A stretch of 64,000 nucleotides of DNA from assembly GCA_039942715.1 (NCBI GenBank), contig JBDVBY010000006.1, positions 310,001-374,000 on the forward strand. The letters are read 5' to 3'. Below, one piece after another: positions 1-9,431 of the stretch. Each line of letters opens with the position of its first letter. Position 1 is the stretch's first letter. A program made the position numbers and the translations under genes. Source of the DNA: JABDJX01 sp039942715. Its GTDB lineage: Bacteria; Pseudomonadota; Alphaproteobacteria; Rhodobacterales; Rhodobacteraceae. The notes beneath the pieces were generated by a model. That model searched no databases. It saw only the letters and a list, made by a program, of their open reading frames with translations, and was not told the origin of the DNA.

Positions 1-757
1 AAAGACCACGCCAGTTCACGGCCACCACAGGAAAGCCCTGCTCGGTTGCCGTTGGGATGTCGTCAAAGCCCGGCACACGTTCGTCGGTCAAAACCGCCAA
101 AACGCGAATATCGCCGTTCGACAAGAAGCTAACGACTTCCGACATGTCGCCCGTCATCACTTGGGTAAATCCACCAACAGTTTGAGTGATCGCATCTGCG
201 CCACCGTCCACGCCGATGTACTTCACTTTAGTAATGTCCGTGAAACCGCCCTCTTTGAGGATCATCAGCGGCTTAAGGTGGTCAAATCCACCAACCGCAG
301 AACCGCCCGCAAAAGCAACGGAACCGGGATCGCCTTTGATCGCGTCAACCATGTCGCCCAATGTCTGGAACGGGCTGTCAGCGGCCACGACAATCACACC
401 GGGATCAGCACCGATGGCACCCACAAAGCGCACCTGGTCGGCAGTCATACCCGCATAGGCGTTTTGTGCCAGACGCGTGGTCGTCGCAGAAGAGGCCGCA
501 ACGATCAAATCGGCATCATCGCCGCGCTCGTTGACAACGTTGCCATAAGCCAAACCACCGCCAGCACCGGGCATGTTGGTAACCTGAACAGGCTTGTCCA
601 CCGCACCGATATCAAACAGGATTTTACCAATCTGACGGCATGTAAAGTCCCAGCCACCGCCGGGGTTCGCTGGTGCAATGCACTCAGCAGCAGAAGCAAT
701 CCCGCCAACAAGGCAAAACGCTGTCGCAAGGCCAGTGGCCCTAAAAGTCATTTTCAT
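1..757 (-). CDS. Tripartite tricarboxylate transporter substrate-binding protein (TctC/Bug family), cut off by the window edge
   Basis: Reading the minus strand from the ATG at 757 gives 252 codons open to the window edge; the C-terminus lies outside. A GGGAGGA ribosome site precedes this ATG. Residues 1-23 look like a Sec signal peptide ending at ASA|AE. The mature part begins with APANPGGGWD, the conserved Bug-family segment that contacts a carboxylate ligand, followed by NMPGAGGGLAYG and later GGSAVGGFDH. Family knowledge: such periplasmic proteins deliver di- or tricarboxylates to a TctAB membrane pair. The TctAB genes would be expected beyond the left edge but are not visible. The ligand cannot be told from sequence. 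Confidence 0.9.
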   Translation of the reverse strand, partial: MKMTFRATGLATAFCLVGGIASAAECIAPANPGGGWDFTCRQIGKILFDIGAVDKPVQVTNMPGAGGGLAYGNVVNERGDDADLIVAASSATTTRLAQNAYAGMTADQVRFVGAIGADPGVIVVAADSPFQTLGDMVDAIKGDPGSVAFAGGSAVGGFDHLKPLMILKEGGFTDITKVKYIGVDGGADAITQTVGGFTQVMTGDMSEVVSFLSNGDIRVLAVLTDERVPGFDDIPTATEQGFPVVAVNWRGL

Positions 758-1015
758 TGTAGTCCTCCCATAGAATGGCAACTTATGTCGCTCATTGGGC
801 CGAAAGTTTAGGGACACCCGCGCGGAGTGTCACGGACAATTTTTTGCGCTAGGACAAAGACTGTTAGCGGTACCGCATAACAGACCCCGATCATGACCAA
901 GCTCCATCCAAACTCCAAAGCCTTTCAGGATTCTTGCAGCCATCCCTTGACCAATGGCCCTCTTCGCCTCAGGTAGATTGCAGATAATTGAAACCGCACC
1001 GAAAGAGGTACGCCC

Positions 1016-1615
1016 ATGGCTTTTGAACTCCCCGACCTTCCTTACGCACACGACGCCCTTGCTGGCAAAGGCATGAGTGCTGAAACGCTCGAGTATCACC
1101 ACGACCTGCACCACAAGGCTTATGTCGACAACGGCAACAAGCTGATTGCCGGCACCGAGTGGGACGGCAAATCGATGGAAGACATCATCACCGGCACTTA
1201 CGACAGCAGTTCAGTTGCTCAAAACGGTATCTTCAACAACATCAGCCAGCTTTGGAATCACAACCAGTTCTGGGAAATGATGGGCCCGGGCGGAAATGCG
1301 ATGCCAAGCGAACTGGAAGCAGCTATCAACGACAGCTTCGGTTCGGTTGATGAATTCAAATCACAGTTTTCAGCTGCGGGCGCTGGACAGTTCGGCTCCG
1401 GCTGGGCGTGGCTCGTCAAAAACGCTGACGGCGGCTTGGCCGTCACCAAAACCGAAAACGGCGTTAACCCGTTGTGCTTTGGTCAAACAGCCTTGCTTGG
1501 CTGCGATGTTTGGGAGCACTCCTACTACATCGACTTCCGCAACAAGCGCCCTGCATACCTGACCAACTTCCTTGATAACCTGGTCAACTGGGAAAACGTC
1601 GCCTCGCGCATGTAA
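1016..1615 (+). CDS. sodB: Iron superoxide dismutase
   Basis: A 199-residue protein of the usual Fe/Mn superoxide dismutase length, which converts superoxide to hydrogen peroxide and oxygen in the cytoplasm. Metal ligands are readable as His28, His82 (NHNQFW), Asp164 and His168 (DVWEHSYY). The Gln in ISQLWNH, just before the second ligand, is the position that marks iron-type rather than manganese-type enzymes, so iron is inferred. The ATG has a GAAAGAGG ribosome site about 8 nt upstream. It is a single-gene unit closed by a strong terminator. The 258-nt gap upstream, shared with the divergent binding-protein gene, contains no other gene. Confidence 0.97.
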   Translation: MAFELPDLPYAHDALAGKGMSAETLEYHHDLHHKAYVDNGNKLIAGTEWDGKSMEDIITGTYDSSSVAQNGIFNNISQLWNHNQFWEMMGPGGNAMPSELEAAINDSFGSVDEFKSQFSAAGAGQFGSGWAWLVKNADGGLAVTKTENGVNPLCFGQTALLGCDVWEHSYYIDFRNKRPAYLTNFLDNLVNWENVASRM

Positions 1616-1640
1616 GGCGCACGCATCTCACGCACAAAAA

Positions 1641-1668
1641 GGCCCGCTGCTCAAAGCGGGCCTTTTTT
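1641..1668 (+). terminator. Rho-independent terminator after sodB
   Basis: GGCCCGC (1641-1647) pairs perfectly with GCGGGCC (1656-1662) across an 8-nt loop and is followed by six T. Five A lie before the stem, so it can also stop the convergent DUF2853 transcript. Confidence 0.92.
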
Positions 1669-1688
1669 CTTTGGCGATTAAGAAAGCG

Positions 1689-2030
1689 TCACTTATAGAC
1701 AGCTTCTTTCTTAAAGTGCTTTGTCAGCATGTAATAAATGACGGCGCGATACTTGTTCCGCTCGGAACGACCATAGGTCTCGATGACCTTGTCGATCGCT
1801 TCCATTAATGCAGGCCCCTCGGGAAGGCCAAGTTTCTTGATCAGAAAACTGTCGCGCACTGTCTCAAGCTCGGCCTTTTGAGACCCAGCAACAGTCGATG
1901 CATCTGCGTTGTAAATCGACGGACCGCATCCAATTGTCACCTTGGTCAGCAAGTCCATATCGGCGGTCATCCCGCATTTGTTTTTTAGGTCATCAGCGTA
2001 TTGCTGGATAAGTTCGTCTCTCTTGCCCAT
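1689..2030 (-). CDS. DUF2853 family protein
   Basis: A 113-residue soluble protein whose whole length matches the DUF2853 pattern as I remember it: an N-terminal MGKRDELIQQYADDLK, a central LLTKVTIGCGPSIYN and a C-terminal SERNKYRAVIYYMLTKHF. The family is small and common in alphaproteobacteria. Its function is not established. The ATG at 2030 is preferred over the in-frame TTG three bases upstream because an AGAGAG motif sits 8 nt before it. It is convergent with sodB and shares its bidirectional terminator. Confidence 0.85.
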   Translation of the reverse strand: MGKRDELIQQYADDLKNKCGMTADMDLLTKVTIGCGPSIYNADASTVAGSQKAELETVRDSFLIKKLGLPEGPALMEAIDKVIETYGRSERNKYRAVIYYMLTKHFKKEAVYK

Positions 2031-2197
2031 CAAACATCTCTCTTATGTATCAGTTAAGCGACCCTTGCGCCCATCTTAAATCCTTTGCCGAAAGAGACAA
2101 GTGAGAGGCTTTTTCAAACGGGCGCGTAATGGTCACGAAGAATTACCTTGTGATCTGCACGCGCGCCCCCGACACTCACTTTCAAGGGAGAGATGGG

Positions 2198-2632
2198 ATG
2201 CAAAGCGGCACACGGCCTGTCAGAGGCACGCGCAAAATGATCGCCAATATGACACCGGTGCTACAGCCCGGCATCTATGTCTTTTGCGCTATGCTGAACA
2301 ACGATGACACGACCGATGCGGTGCGCCGTGCCAAATGCGTTTTTGTCGAAGACGAAGGCCTTTCGCTTATCCTACCCAAATCTGACGCCGACGCGCTTGG
2401 GCTGTCTTACGACACGTCAATGCGCCAAATAACGCTGATGGTGTTTTCTTCAATCACAGGTGTCGGTCTTACGGCTGCTGTTTCCAAGGCCCTGACAAAA
2501 GAGCGCATTCCGGCAAACGTGGTGGCCGCCGCGCATCACGATCATATATTTGTGCCATCAAAACATGCGGATAAGGCAATTGAAACTCTGCGCGCGCTTC
2601 AGGAATCCGCCCGCGACGAAAGCGATTCATGA
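2198..2632 (+). CDS. ACT-domain protein (COG3602-like)
   Basis: 144 residues. The C-terminal half carries the segment GVGLTAAVSKAL followed by IPANVVAAAHHDHIFVP, the signature of the double-ACT family sometimes labelled DUF2241. ACT domains usually bind amino acids and regulate enzymes, but this group has no assigned partner that I know. An earlier in-frame start at 2129 is possible. I chose 2198 because AAGGGAGA lies 6 nt upstream and because relatives begin shortly before the MTPVLQPG motif. The stop overlaps the start of the next gene (ATGA), so the two are probably translated together. Confidence 0.8.
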   Translation: MQSGTRPVRGTRKMIANMTPVLQPGIYVFCAMLNNDDTTDAVRRAKCVFVEDEGLSLILPKSDADALGLSYDTSMRQITLMVFSSITGVGLTAAVSKALTKERIPANVVAAAHHDHIFVPSKHADKAIETLRALQESARDESDS

Positions 2633-3348
2633 GCGATAAATCCCTGTCCATCGCCGTGCTTTTGGCGGCCATTGCCTTTGCCATCGTCCCGTTTTTCTCA
2701 AATTTCAGCGGTTACGGTCCCGACGCTTTCCCGATCCCTCAAATCAACCCACCTGCACAACCCGCAGGATATGCTTTCGCGATCTGGGGCGTGACTTATC
2801 TTTGGTTGGTGTTCTCCGCCGTTATCGGCTTTGCCAACCACAGCGCGGACCCCACTTGGCGTCCCGCGCGCCTCGTCTTACTGGCCTCTCTGATTATCGG
2901 CGCGATCTGGCTACCTATTGCAGAAACCAACGCAATTCTGGCAACGGTCTTAATCTGGGCCATGCTGATCACAGCCCTTCTGGCGCTGGCCCGCGCGCCC
3001 GACACCACGCGGTGGGTCTTCAAAGCCTCCATCGCGCTTTACGCAGGCTGGTTGGCCGCGGCCAGTTGCGTCTCGATTGCCTTGGTCGGCGCAGGATACG
3101 GCCTCCTCTTTGACGCACACACCTGGGCAATGATCATCGTTTTGACCGCCACCGCGATAAGCTGCGTTGTTCTCTTGCGCCTGCACGCCATTCCAGAATT
3201 TGGCGTCGCCGTCACTTGGGCATTGATCGCAGTTGTTGCAAAGGATGGGCTATCCTCTCCATCGGCATGGCTTGCGGCAGCTTGTGCGCTCATCACGGCC
3301 GTCCTCACCTTGCGCCAAATCTTCGCTATGCGGCGCTTGGGCCAATAA
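2629..3348 (+). CDS. Multi-pass membrane protein related to TspO/MBR proteins
   Basis: 239 residues that are mostly hydrophobic, with roughly seven membrane segments separated by short loops. The motif PAGYAFAIWGVTYLWLVFSA (residues about 45-65) resembles the FxIWGxIYLxL segment found in proteins annotated as tryptophan-rich sensory or TspO-related. True TspO has five segments and is shorter, so this is a distant or extended form, and binding of tetrapyrroles is only inferred. The start overlaps the ACT-protein stop by four bases. There is no terminator before purL, which begins 93 nt later. Confidence 0.6.
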   Translation: MSDKSLSIAVLLAAIAFAIVPFFSNFSGYGPDAFPIPQINPPAQPAGYAFAIWGVTYLWLVFSAVIGFANHSADPTWRPARLVLLASLIIGAIWLPIAETNAILATVLIWAMLITALLALARAPDTTRWVFKASIALYAGWLAAASCVSIALVGAGYGLLFDAHTWAMIIVLTATAISCVVLLRLHAIPEFGVAVTWALIAVVAKDGLSSPSAWLAAACALITAVLTLRQIFAMRRLGQ

Positions 3349-3441
3349 TCCGTACTCTGAAAACGGCTCTCAAAGAGTTTTCCCCCCTTCCCCCCGGACA
3401 CCGCCTCTTTTAAGAAGCAACCGCACGGTCGAGGGGAACAC

Positions 3442-5601
3442 ATGCGCGATCCAGAAATCACCAAAGACGTTATTGCCGCCCACGGATTTACCCCCGACGA
3501 GTGGAGCGAAGTCCTAAACATCCTTGGCCGCACGCCGAACTTCACTGAAATGGGCGTGTTCTCCGCGATGTGGAACGAGCATTGTTCCTACAAATCCTCT
3601 AAAAAATGGTTGCGCACCTTGCCCGTCGACGGCCCTCAGGTGATTTGCGGCCCCGGCGAAAACGCAGGTATCGTCGATATTGGAGACGGCCAATGCGTTG
3701 TTTTCAAAATGGAAAGCCACAACCACCCCTCTTACATCGAGCCCTATCAGGGCGCTGCCACAGGCGTTGGCGGCATCCTGCGCGATGTCTTTACTATGGG
3801 CGCGCGCCCAATTGCCGCAATGAACGCGCTAAGCTTTGGCGAGGTCAGCCACCCTAAAACCAAACGTCTCGTCGCAGGCGTGGTTGAAGGCGTCGGCGGC
3901 TACGGAAACGCGTTCGGCGTACCCACGGTTGGCGGCGAAGTGCGCTTTCATGCGGCCTACAACGGCAACTGTCTGGTGAACGCCTTCGCTGCTGGCCTCG
4001 CGGACGCCGACAAGATTTTCTATTCCGCCGCTTCCGGCATCGGTATGCCCGTCGTGTACTTGGGCGCAAAAACTGGCCGCGACGGCGTCGGCGGTGCGAC
4101 CATGGCCTCAGCTGAGTTCGACGACACCATCGAAGAAAAGCGCCCGACCGTTCAGGTCGGCGATCCTTTCACAGAAAAGCGTTTGCTTGAGGCTTGCTTG
4201 GAACTCATGGCCACTGGCGCTGTCATCTCGATCCAAGACATGGGCGCGGCGGGTCTCACCTGTTCCGCCGTTGAAATGGGCGACAAAGGCGGCCTGGGCG
4301 TCAAACTCAACCTTGATGCCGTGCCCCAGCGCGAAGAGAACATGACACCCTACGAGATGATGCTGTCGGAATCTCAAGAACGCATGCTCATGGTTCTGAA
4401 CCCCGAGCTAGAGGCACAAGCCAAAGCCATCTTTGACAAATGGGACCTCGACTTTGCCGTCGTTGGCGAAACGCTCAAAGAGGATCGCTTCGTGATCGAA
4501 CACAATGGCAAGGTCGTCGCCGACTTGCCGCTTTCAAAACTCTCTTCCACAGCGCCAGAATATGATCGCCCATGGGTGCCCACACCCGCCGCAACACCCT
4601 ACACCGACACGCCCGACATCACGCCGATCAATGGCCTCAAAGCCCTACTCAAATCGCCTAACTACGCCCGCAAACACTGGGTCTGGCAGCAATACGACAG
4701 CCAAGTCATGGCCGACACCGTGAAAGCGCCCGGCGCAGGTGCGGGTATTGTGCGCGTGCACGGTACCGACAAAATGCTCGCCTTCACCTCTGATGTCACT
4801 CCGCGCTATGTCAAAGCCAACCCTCGAGAGGGAGGCAAACAAGCAGTCTCAGAAGCCTTCCGCAACCTTTGTGCAGCCGGGGCCAAACCGCTCGCCACAA
4901 CTGACAACCTGAACTTCGGCAACCCCGAAAAACCCGAGATCATGGGCCAGCTTGTTCAAGCGATCCAAGGCATCGGTGAAGCCTGTACCGCGCTTGATAC
5001 GCCGATCGTGTCCGGCAACGTCTCACTTTACAATGAAACCGATGGCACTGGCATTCTGCCCACCCCCACCATCGGAGCGGTCGGTTTGATTGAAAACGCT
5101 GACCAGTTGATCGCAGGTACAGCGCAGGACGGCGACTTTGCCCTGCTCATCGGATACACCACAGGCCACCTCGGCCAGTCTGCTCTGTTGGCCGAAGCCA
5201 TGGGTTTAGAAACAGGCGACGCGCCTGACGTTGACCTTGCAGCCGAACGCCGCAACGGCGACTTCCTGCGCGAAAACGGGGCCTTGGTAAACGCCGCCAG
5301 CGATCTCTCTGATGGCGGCGTAGCGCTAGCCTCGTTTGAGATGGCAGACGCAGCCACCCTCGGCGTCACACTCGACGCCACGGACATCGCCCAGCTTTTC
5401 GGCGAAGATCAGGCGCGCTATCTGGTCGCCTGCAGCTTTGATCAAGCCGAGGCTCTGATGGCCGCTGCCGCTCAAGCTGGCGTACCCATCGCTCAAATCG
5501 GCCGCTTTGGCGGTGACACCGTCACCTTTGGAACCGACACGGCTTCATTGTCCGAGCTAAGCGCGCTTTACCGCAACAGTTTCGCGGATGCCGTCGCATG
5601 A
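3442..5601 (+). CDS. purL: Phosphoribosylformylglycinamidine synthase subunit PurL
   Basis: 719 residues, the normal size of the small bacterial PurL that works with PurS and PurQ. It performs the ATP-dependent conversion of FGAR to FGAM in purine synthesis. The N-terminus has the family segment [20 protein letters not shown], followed by [20 protein letters not shown], the nucleotide-binding region of this AIR-synthase-fold family. A GAGGGG ribosome site precedes the ATG. purS and purQ are not in the window. The stop overlaps the next gene by four bases (ATGA). Confidence 0.98.
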   Translation: MRDPEITKDVIAAHGFTPDEWSEVLNILGRTPNFTEMGVFSAMWNEHCSYKSSKKWLRTLPVDGPQVICGPGENAGIVDIGDGQCVVFKMESHNHPSYIEPYQGAATGVGGILRDVFTMGARPIAAMNALSFGEVSHPKTKRLVAGVVEGVGGYGNAFGVPTVGGEVRFHAAYNGNCLVNAFAAGLADADKIFYSAASGIGMPVVYLGAKTGRDGVGGATMASAEFDDTIEEKRPTVQVGDPFTEKRLLEACLELMATGAVISIQDMGAAGLTCSAVEMGDKGGLGVKLNLDAVPQREENMTPYEMMLSESQERMLMVLNPELEAQAKAIFDKWDLDFAVVGETLKEDRFVIEHNGKVVADLPLSKLSSTAPEYDRPWVPTPAATPYTDTPDITPINGLKALLKSPNYARKHWVWQQYDSQVMADTVKAPGAGAGIVRVHGTDKMLAFTSDVTPRYVKANPREGGKQAVSEAFRNLCAAGAKPLATTDNLNFGNPEKPEIMGQLVQAIQGIGEACTALDTPIVSGNVSLYNETDGTGILPTPTIGAVGLIENADQLIAGTAQDGDFALLIGYTTGHLGQSALLAEAMGLETGDAPDVDLAAERRNGDFLRENGALVNAASDLSDGGVALASFEMADAATLGVTLDATDIAQLFGEDQARYLVACSFDQAEALMAAAAQAGVPIAQIGRFGGDTVTFGTDTASLSELSALYRNSFADAVA

Positions 5602-6227
5602 GCGGGCACACAGTTGATCTGAACACATGGCCGCGGGCCGCACAGTTTCACTTCTTTCGCACGTTTGAGCGCCCGCACTACGCAATCACAGTGCGCATTG
5701 ACGTCACGCAGTTGATGGAACAACGAAAGGCGCACAATGTCTCTCCTTTCCGCCAAGCGCTCTATGCCATTGGCAGCGGGCTTCACGCAGTGCCAGAACT
5801 CTGCATGCGCTTCCAAGGCGAAACCGTCACCCGCTATGACGCCCTGAAGCTTTCACCAACCATCCCGCTCGACAACGGCGATTTCCGCTATACCTATCTG
5901 CAGTTCGATCCCGACCGCGCAGCTTTTGATGCCCACACCCGCGCCAAGATCGAAGAGGTACGCGCGGGTGCCCCGCTCAACGCCAACGATGGTTCGGTGC
6001 AAGACGTCGCCTACCTGTCCTGCCTGCCATGGCTAGACTATACATCGCTCGACAACGCATTTCCCAATGCCCAAGACTGCATCCCCCGCGTCAGCTGGGG
6101 CAAAATCGTTCCTAAAGGTGATGGATTCGATATGGCCATGACCATCCAGGTGCACCACGCGCTGGTCGATGGTCTACAGGTCGGGAAATTTTTTGAAGCC
6201 ACACAAACAGCAATCAACGAACTCTGA
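5598..6227 (+). CDS. CAT-fold acetyltransferase (chloramphenicol acetyltransferase-like)
   Basis: 209 residues, the typical monomer size of the classical CatA fold. The catalytic motif is intact near the C-terminus (HHALVDG), where the first His is the general base of the family, and an N-terminal [19 protein letters not shown] matches the family entry segment. CatA-like enzymes move acetyl from acetyl-CoA to a hydroxyl, but many chromosomal members have other, unknown acceptors, so drug resistance should not be assumed. It is translationally coupled to purL, which is unusual for a resistance gene and argues for a housekeeping role. Confidence 0.8.
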   Translation: MSGHTVDLNTWPRAAQFHFFRTFERPHYAITVRIDVTQLMEQRKAHNVSPFRQALYAIGSGLHAVPELCMRFQGETVTRYDALKLSPTIPLDNGDFRYTYLQFDPDRAAFDAHTRAKIEEVRAGAPLNANDGSVQDVAYLSCLPWLDYTSLDNAFPNAQDCIPRVSWGKIVPKGDGFDMAMTIQVHHALVDGLQVGKFFEATQTAINEL

Positions 6228-6243
6228 TCAAAGCGCTCTACTG

Positions 6244-6305
6244 CATTCTTCTTGGTAAAAATATCCTGGGGGAGCCGCCCGAAGGGTGGCGGGGGCAAAG
6301 CCCCA
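6244..6305. repeat. Double-hairpin interspersed repeat, copy C
   Basis: Begins with ATTCTTCTTGGTAAAAAT, then two adjacent hairpins: GCCGCCC/GGGTGGC (6274-6290) and GGGGC/GCCCC (6292-6304). It lies between the convergent CAT-like and dioxygenase genes. The layout and lead sequence match copy D at 46551. Confidence 0.7.
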
Positions 6306-6313
6306 CTTAAAAC

Positions 6314-7261
6314 TCACACCCAATCATCAACCCCCAAAAGCTTCCGCCCCAAAGACGTCAGTTCCGCAGGCCCACCGTTGTGCGCCTTTTCCCATCCTCG
6401 CGGATCACCGGGAAAATCTGGCCGATTGGGCGGCTCCATCTCCCGCCAAAGCCGTATGCGTTCCGCTTTCTCTGCTTCATTGCCCGGATCGCTTGGATAC
6501 ATCGAAATATACTGCGCCATCCGCACCCGACCATCTGAGAAATTCGGCCGAACTCCATGCGCCAAAAGCGAATTGAAGATCATCAAATCCCCCGGCTCCA
6601 TGGAAATATTCTCACGCTCCACACCGTCCATATCCGGCAAAAGCGGATTGCGATCGCTGGGCTGTGTCTTCACCCACTCATCAAAATGCTCAAACAGATA
6701 AGGCGCGCATTGAAAGCCCCCCGTCGCTTCATCCTGCGGCATCAGACTCAGAACGCCCTGCACGCCAATCGGCTTTGGCTCTAGCGACGTGTTCACATCC
6801 CAATGAAAAAACCCGTCCTGCGAGCCTGACTTGTCCTGCTTGGGCACGTTGAGATTGGCGCGATCAATCGCCACCCAAAGATCCTCTCGGTCCCAAATAT
6901 CCACGAAGGCATCGTAAATGCGCTGAGACTGGCGATTGTCCCACAAATACTGATGGTTATAAATCTCGACCATCCCGGCATTGTTCAACTCAGCCCGTAC
7001 ATGCGCTGCCCGTTCAGACGCATACCATGTCGATTGATCATCTGGATCTTTGTCGTCAAATTCCCACAACAGCTTGATCAGTCGTTCGATATTTTCCACA
7101 GGCACCGCGTTTTTGACGATCACAAACCCCTTCGTCGTCCAATGCTCCCAGTCGTCCTCTGACAACACCCTGAGTGGTAGGTTTTTACGAATATCTTTCA
7201 ACTGAACTGTCACGCCCGACCCGGTAGGGTGGCTAATTTCATCCGCTGTTGGCTCTGACAT
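6314..7261 (-). CDS. Phytanoyl-CoA dioxygenase (PhyH) family protein
   Basis: 315 residues with the double-stranded beta-helix signature of Fe(II)/2-oxoglutarate oxygenases. The H-x-D pair is in FFHWDVNTSL, the distal iron His in LLAHGVRPN and the 2-oxoglutarate-binding Arg in GRVRMAQYI. The family hydroxylates small molecules or lipids; the substrate is unknown. The ATG at 7261 is chosen over an upstream in-frame TTG because GGGAGGA lies just before it. It stands alone, divergent from bolA. Confidence 0.88.
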   Translation of the reverse strand: MSEPTADEISHPTGSGVTVQLKDIRKNLPLRVLSEDDWEHWTTKGFVIVKNAVPVENIERLIKLLWEFDDKDPDDQSTWYASERAAHVRAELNNAGMVEIYNHQYLWDNRQSQRIYDAFVDIWDREDLWVAIDRANLNVPKQDKSGSQDGFFHWDVNTSLEPKPIGVQGVLSLMPQDEATGGFQCAPYLFEHFDEWVKTQPSDRNPLLPDMDGVERENISMEPGDLMIFNSLLAHGVRPNFSDGRVRMAQYISMYPSDPGNEAEKAERIRLWREMEPPNRPDFPGDPRGWEKAHNGGPAELTSLGRKLLGVDDWV

Positions 7262-7381
7262 ATGACGTCCTCCCACTTCCAAGACTTCCCCAAAATCTTG
7301 CTTATCGCAATCCCCAAGCCTTGCAGCAGCCCCCTGCGCACTCTAAATTCTTCCCGTAACCCGCCAAAAGGATCACCGAAC

Positions 7382-7618
7382 ATGCCCATGCAAGCCCGCG
7401 AAATCGAAGACCTTTTGCGCGAAAGCTTCCCGGATGCACAAATTCAGGTTGGCGGCGAGGATGGCGTGCACATGTCCGCCCAAGTGATCGACGAGAGCTT
7501 CCGCGGCAAAAACCGCGTACAACAGCAGCGCGCCGTTTACGCCGCCCTCAAAGGCAAAATGGACGGCACCAGCGGCGAATTGCACGCGCTCGCGCTCACA
7601 ACGCGCGCTCCGGACTAG
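7382..7618 (+). CDS. bolA: BolA family protein
   Basis: 78 residues with the BolA fold pattern: a helical REIEDLLRESFPDA start, a strand with GVHMSAQVIDESF, the RVQQQRAVYAALK helix and a C-terminal GELHALALTT strand carrying the conserved His. BolA proteins pair with monothiol glutaredoxins through a shared [2Fe-2S] cluster and act in iron sensing or cluster transfer. That fits grxD two genes downstream. A longer reading frame runs upstream to 7262, but family length and the double-Met start support 7382. Confidence 0.9.
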   Translation: MPMQAREIEDLLRESFPDAQIQVGGEDGVHMSAQVIDESFRGKNRVQQQRAVYAALKGKMDGTSGELHALALTTRAPD

Positions 7619-7621
7619 CGT

Positions 7622-8089
7622 TTGATCTATCTCATAGCCTTCGCGCTACTCTCGGTTGCCTCATACGTCATGCTGCGCCGCGCCGGGGCCATTCCGCAAA
7701 CCGCAAGCCTCTCGTTCGGCCCCCTGACAACCTATTTCAAGCAAATCACCCGGCTTCAGCTTCAAGGCATTGACAGCTTCTTCGTCACCGCGATGGCCTC
7801 AGACAAAATAACTTTTGTTCAGGTCAGCGTGACTCAAAATGGCGCCGACAACTGGCACTATCAATTCGATTTACCGGTCACCGCATGGTCAGAGGCTTTC
7901 AGCGATCAAATCGAGGACGAAGCACGTGCACGTGGCCTTACAACGCACCACGTAAACGGCACGAACGAAATGTCGTTTCTCGATGTCGATTTCACAGACC
8001 GCGTCGCCCACGATGCCTTTACAACATGGGTGATCGAAGAAGTCTTTGGCCTGCCAAAAGACGAAGTCTTTGAAATCACTTGGGGCTGA
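7622..8089 (+). CDS. Uncharacterised membrane-anchored protein between bolA and grxD
   Basis: 155 residues. It begins with TTG only four bases after the bolA stop, so coupling is likely. Residues 1-17 form one hydrophobic segment (IYLIAFALLSVASYVM); the rest is soluble, with about equal acidic and aromatic content and no cysteine. I do not recognise a family. A later ATG at 7670 would remove the membrane segment, and I see no ribosome site that favours it. Its position between two partners of one iron-sulfur pathway suggests a linked role, which is inference only. Confidence 0.7.
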   Translation: MIYLIAFALLSVASYVMLRRAGAIPQTASLSFGPLTTYFKQITRLQLQGIDSFFVTAMASDKITFVQVSVTQNGADNWHYQFDLPVTAWSEAFSDQIEDEARARGLTTHHVNGTNEMSFLDVDFTDRVAHDAFTTWVIEEVFGLPKDEVFEITWG

Positions 8090-8155
8090 GCACTGGCAAA
8101 CCGCTCGAAACCGCACTATTTAACGACCAACACCAGATCAAAGGGACCTCTCATC

Positions 8156-8515
8156 ATGAGCGCTCAGGACCAAATCAAAGATACCGTTACCACCAACGAC
8201 GTTGTGCTTTTCATGAAAGGCACCAAAGAGATGCCCCAGTGTGGCTTTTCCTCACGTGTCGCTGGCGTGCTGAATTTCATGGGCGTCGATTATTCTGACG
8301 TGAACGTGCTCTCTGATGACGCCGTGCGCCAAGGCATCAAAGATTTCTCCGACTGGCCCACGATCCCACAGCTTTATGTCAAAGGCGAATTCGTCGGCGG
8401 CTGCGATATCATCACCGAGATGACGCTGTCGGGCGAGCTTGATACGCTGTTTGAAGAGAATGGTGTTGGGTTCAACAAAGAAGCTGCGGATCAGATCAGA
8501 GAGCATAACGGCTGA
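8156..8515 (+). CDS. grxD: Monothiol glutaredoxin, Grx4 family
   Basis: 119 residues with the single-cysteine active site CGFS (Cys29), the family [16 protein letters not shown] segment and GGCDI near residue 80. These proteins carry a [2Fe-2S] cluster bound by the CGFS cysteine and glutathione, and hand it to BolA or to target apoproteins. The ATG follows an AAAGGGA site. It is the last gene of the bolA cluster. A short GTCCG/CGGAC hairpin without a T run follows. Confidence 0.96.
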   Translation: MSAQDQIKDTVTTNDVVLFMKGTKEMPQCGFSSRVAGVLNFMGVDYSDVNVLSDDAVRQGIKDFSDWPTIPQLYVKGEFVGGCDIITEMTLSGELDTLFEENGVGFNKEAADQIREHNG

Positions 8516-8615
8516 TGGTGAGTGTCCGCTTTGCGGACGAAATGAACCGGCACTGCGGTCGTTCCTTTGTCTTCTGTCAGCAATTCTGAAGCTTAAGTAG
8601 AATCAAAAAGATAAA

Positions 8616-9416
8616 CTATTTTGGCTCGGCTATTGCCGTAGCAAAAACCTGATACCCGTATAAGGTTCCAGCGGTTGCGCGGCGCTTGTATTCGGATACG
8701 AGAGCTTCAAACAGTTCCTGACCGATATCGCCGCGCGCCAACATCCTTTTTGCCGTTTCTTCTACCCACGGTAGCATTTGATCGTTGTCTGCAATTGTTC
8801 TGCTTTGCACATCAAAATCGACCACAACGAAACCGGCTTCTGCCATCAAAGGGCGCAATTTGGCGACGATATGTGGGTCCGTTACAAACTCGCTCACGAA
8901 TACCTTTGCGCAAACATCAAGCGGATCACTCGCGCTACTGGCAAGGCTTGCTTTTGAAAAGTCCGCATCGCAAACGACGAGCGATCCGTCAGGCCCCAAG
9001 ACCCGTCGCGCCTCCTTAAGAAGAAGATCAGGTCTTTCCACATGGGTCAGGACAGTATGCAAAATCAGATTGTGAACTGAGTTGTCTTCAAGAGGTAACT
9101 CAGTTCCATCTGCAACCTCAAAGGAGACGTTGGCGTGCACCAACGCTCGGGCTTTAGCCTCCTTAACAAAGCCAGCAGATGGCTCAAATCCAACCACGCG
9201 TTCCGGCATCGCTTTTGAAGCAATCCGACGTGTTACTGCGCCGGCACCAGCGCCAACTTCGATCGTCAAACTGCCCTCTGGAAACTGCATTTTAGAGAGA
9301 TAACTCGATACAATTTCCTCCATTTTTGGGTCGGCTTGCCGCGCGTCCATCGAGTCAGCGAATGCAGCAATAAATTCTTCCCCAGCTGCGTCAACATTCT
9401 GAAATGGATCAGCCAT
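8616..9416 (-). CDS. Class I SAM-dependent methyltransferase
   Basis: 266 residues. Motif I is IEVGAGAGAVTRRIA (residues about 52-66), followed by an acidic strand end (VGFEPS) and the DGTELPLEDNSVHNLIL segment typical of the Methyltransf_11 fold. The substrate is not predictable. Its C-terminal 80 residues are less conserved in style and probably form a substrate cap. It ends 100 nt from grxD and starts 21 nt after the agmatinase gene, so it may share that transcript. Confidence 0.85.
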   Translation of the reverse strand: MADPFQNVDAAGEEFIAAFADSMDARQADPKMEEIVSSYLSKMQFPEGSLTIEVGAGAGAVTRRIASKAMPERVVGFEPSAGFVKEAKARALVHANVSFEVADGTELPLEDNSVHNLILHTVLTHVERPDLLLKEARRVLGPDGSLVVCDADFSKASLASSASDPLDVCAKVFVSEFVTDPHIVAKLRPLMAEAGFVVVDFDVQSRTIADNDQMLPWVEETAKRMLARGDIGQELFEALVSEYKRRATAGTLYGYQVFATAIAEPK

Positions 9417-9431
9417 CGAAAATTACCCCGC

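Noticed and set aside
161..811. Plus-strand open frame across the TctC-like gene
   Set aside because: It is the antisense of a clear Bug-family protein and its translation has no recognisable domain.
847..869. CGCTA / TAGCG hairpin between the TctC-like gene and sodB
   Set aside because: Five-bp arms with a bulged continuation; common by chance and without T run or regulatory motif.
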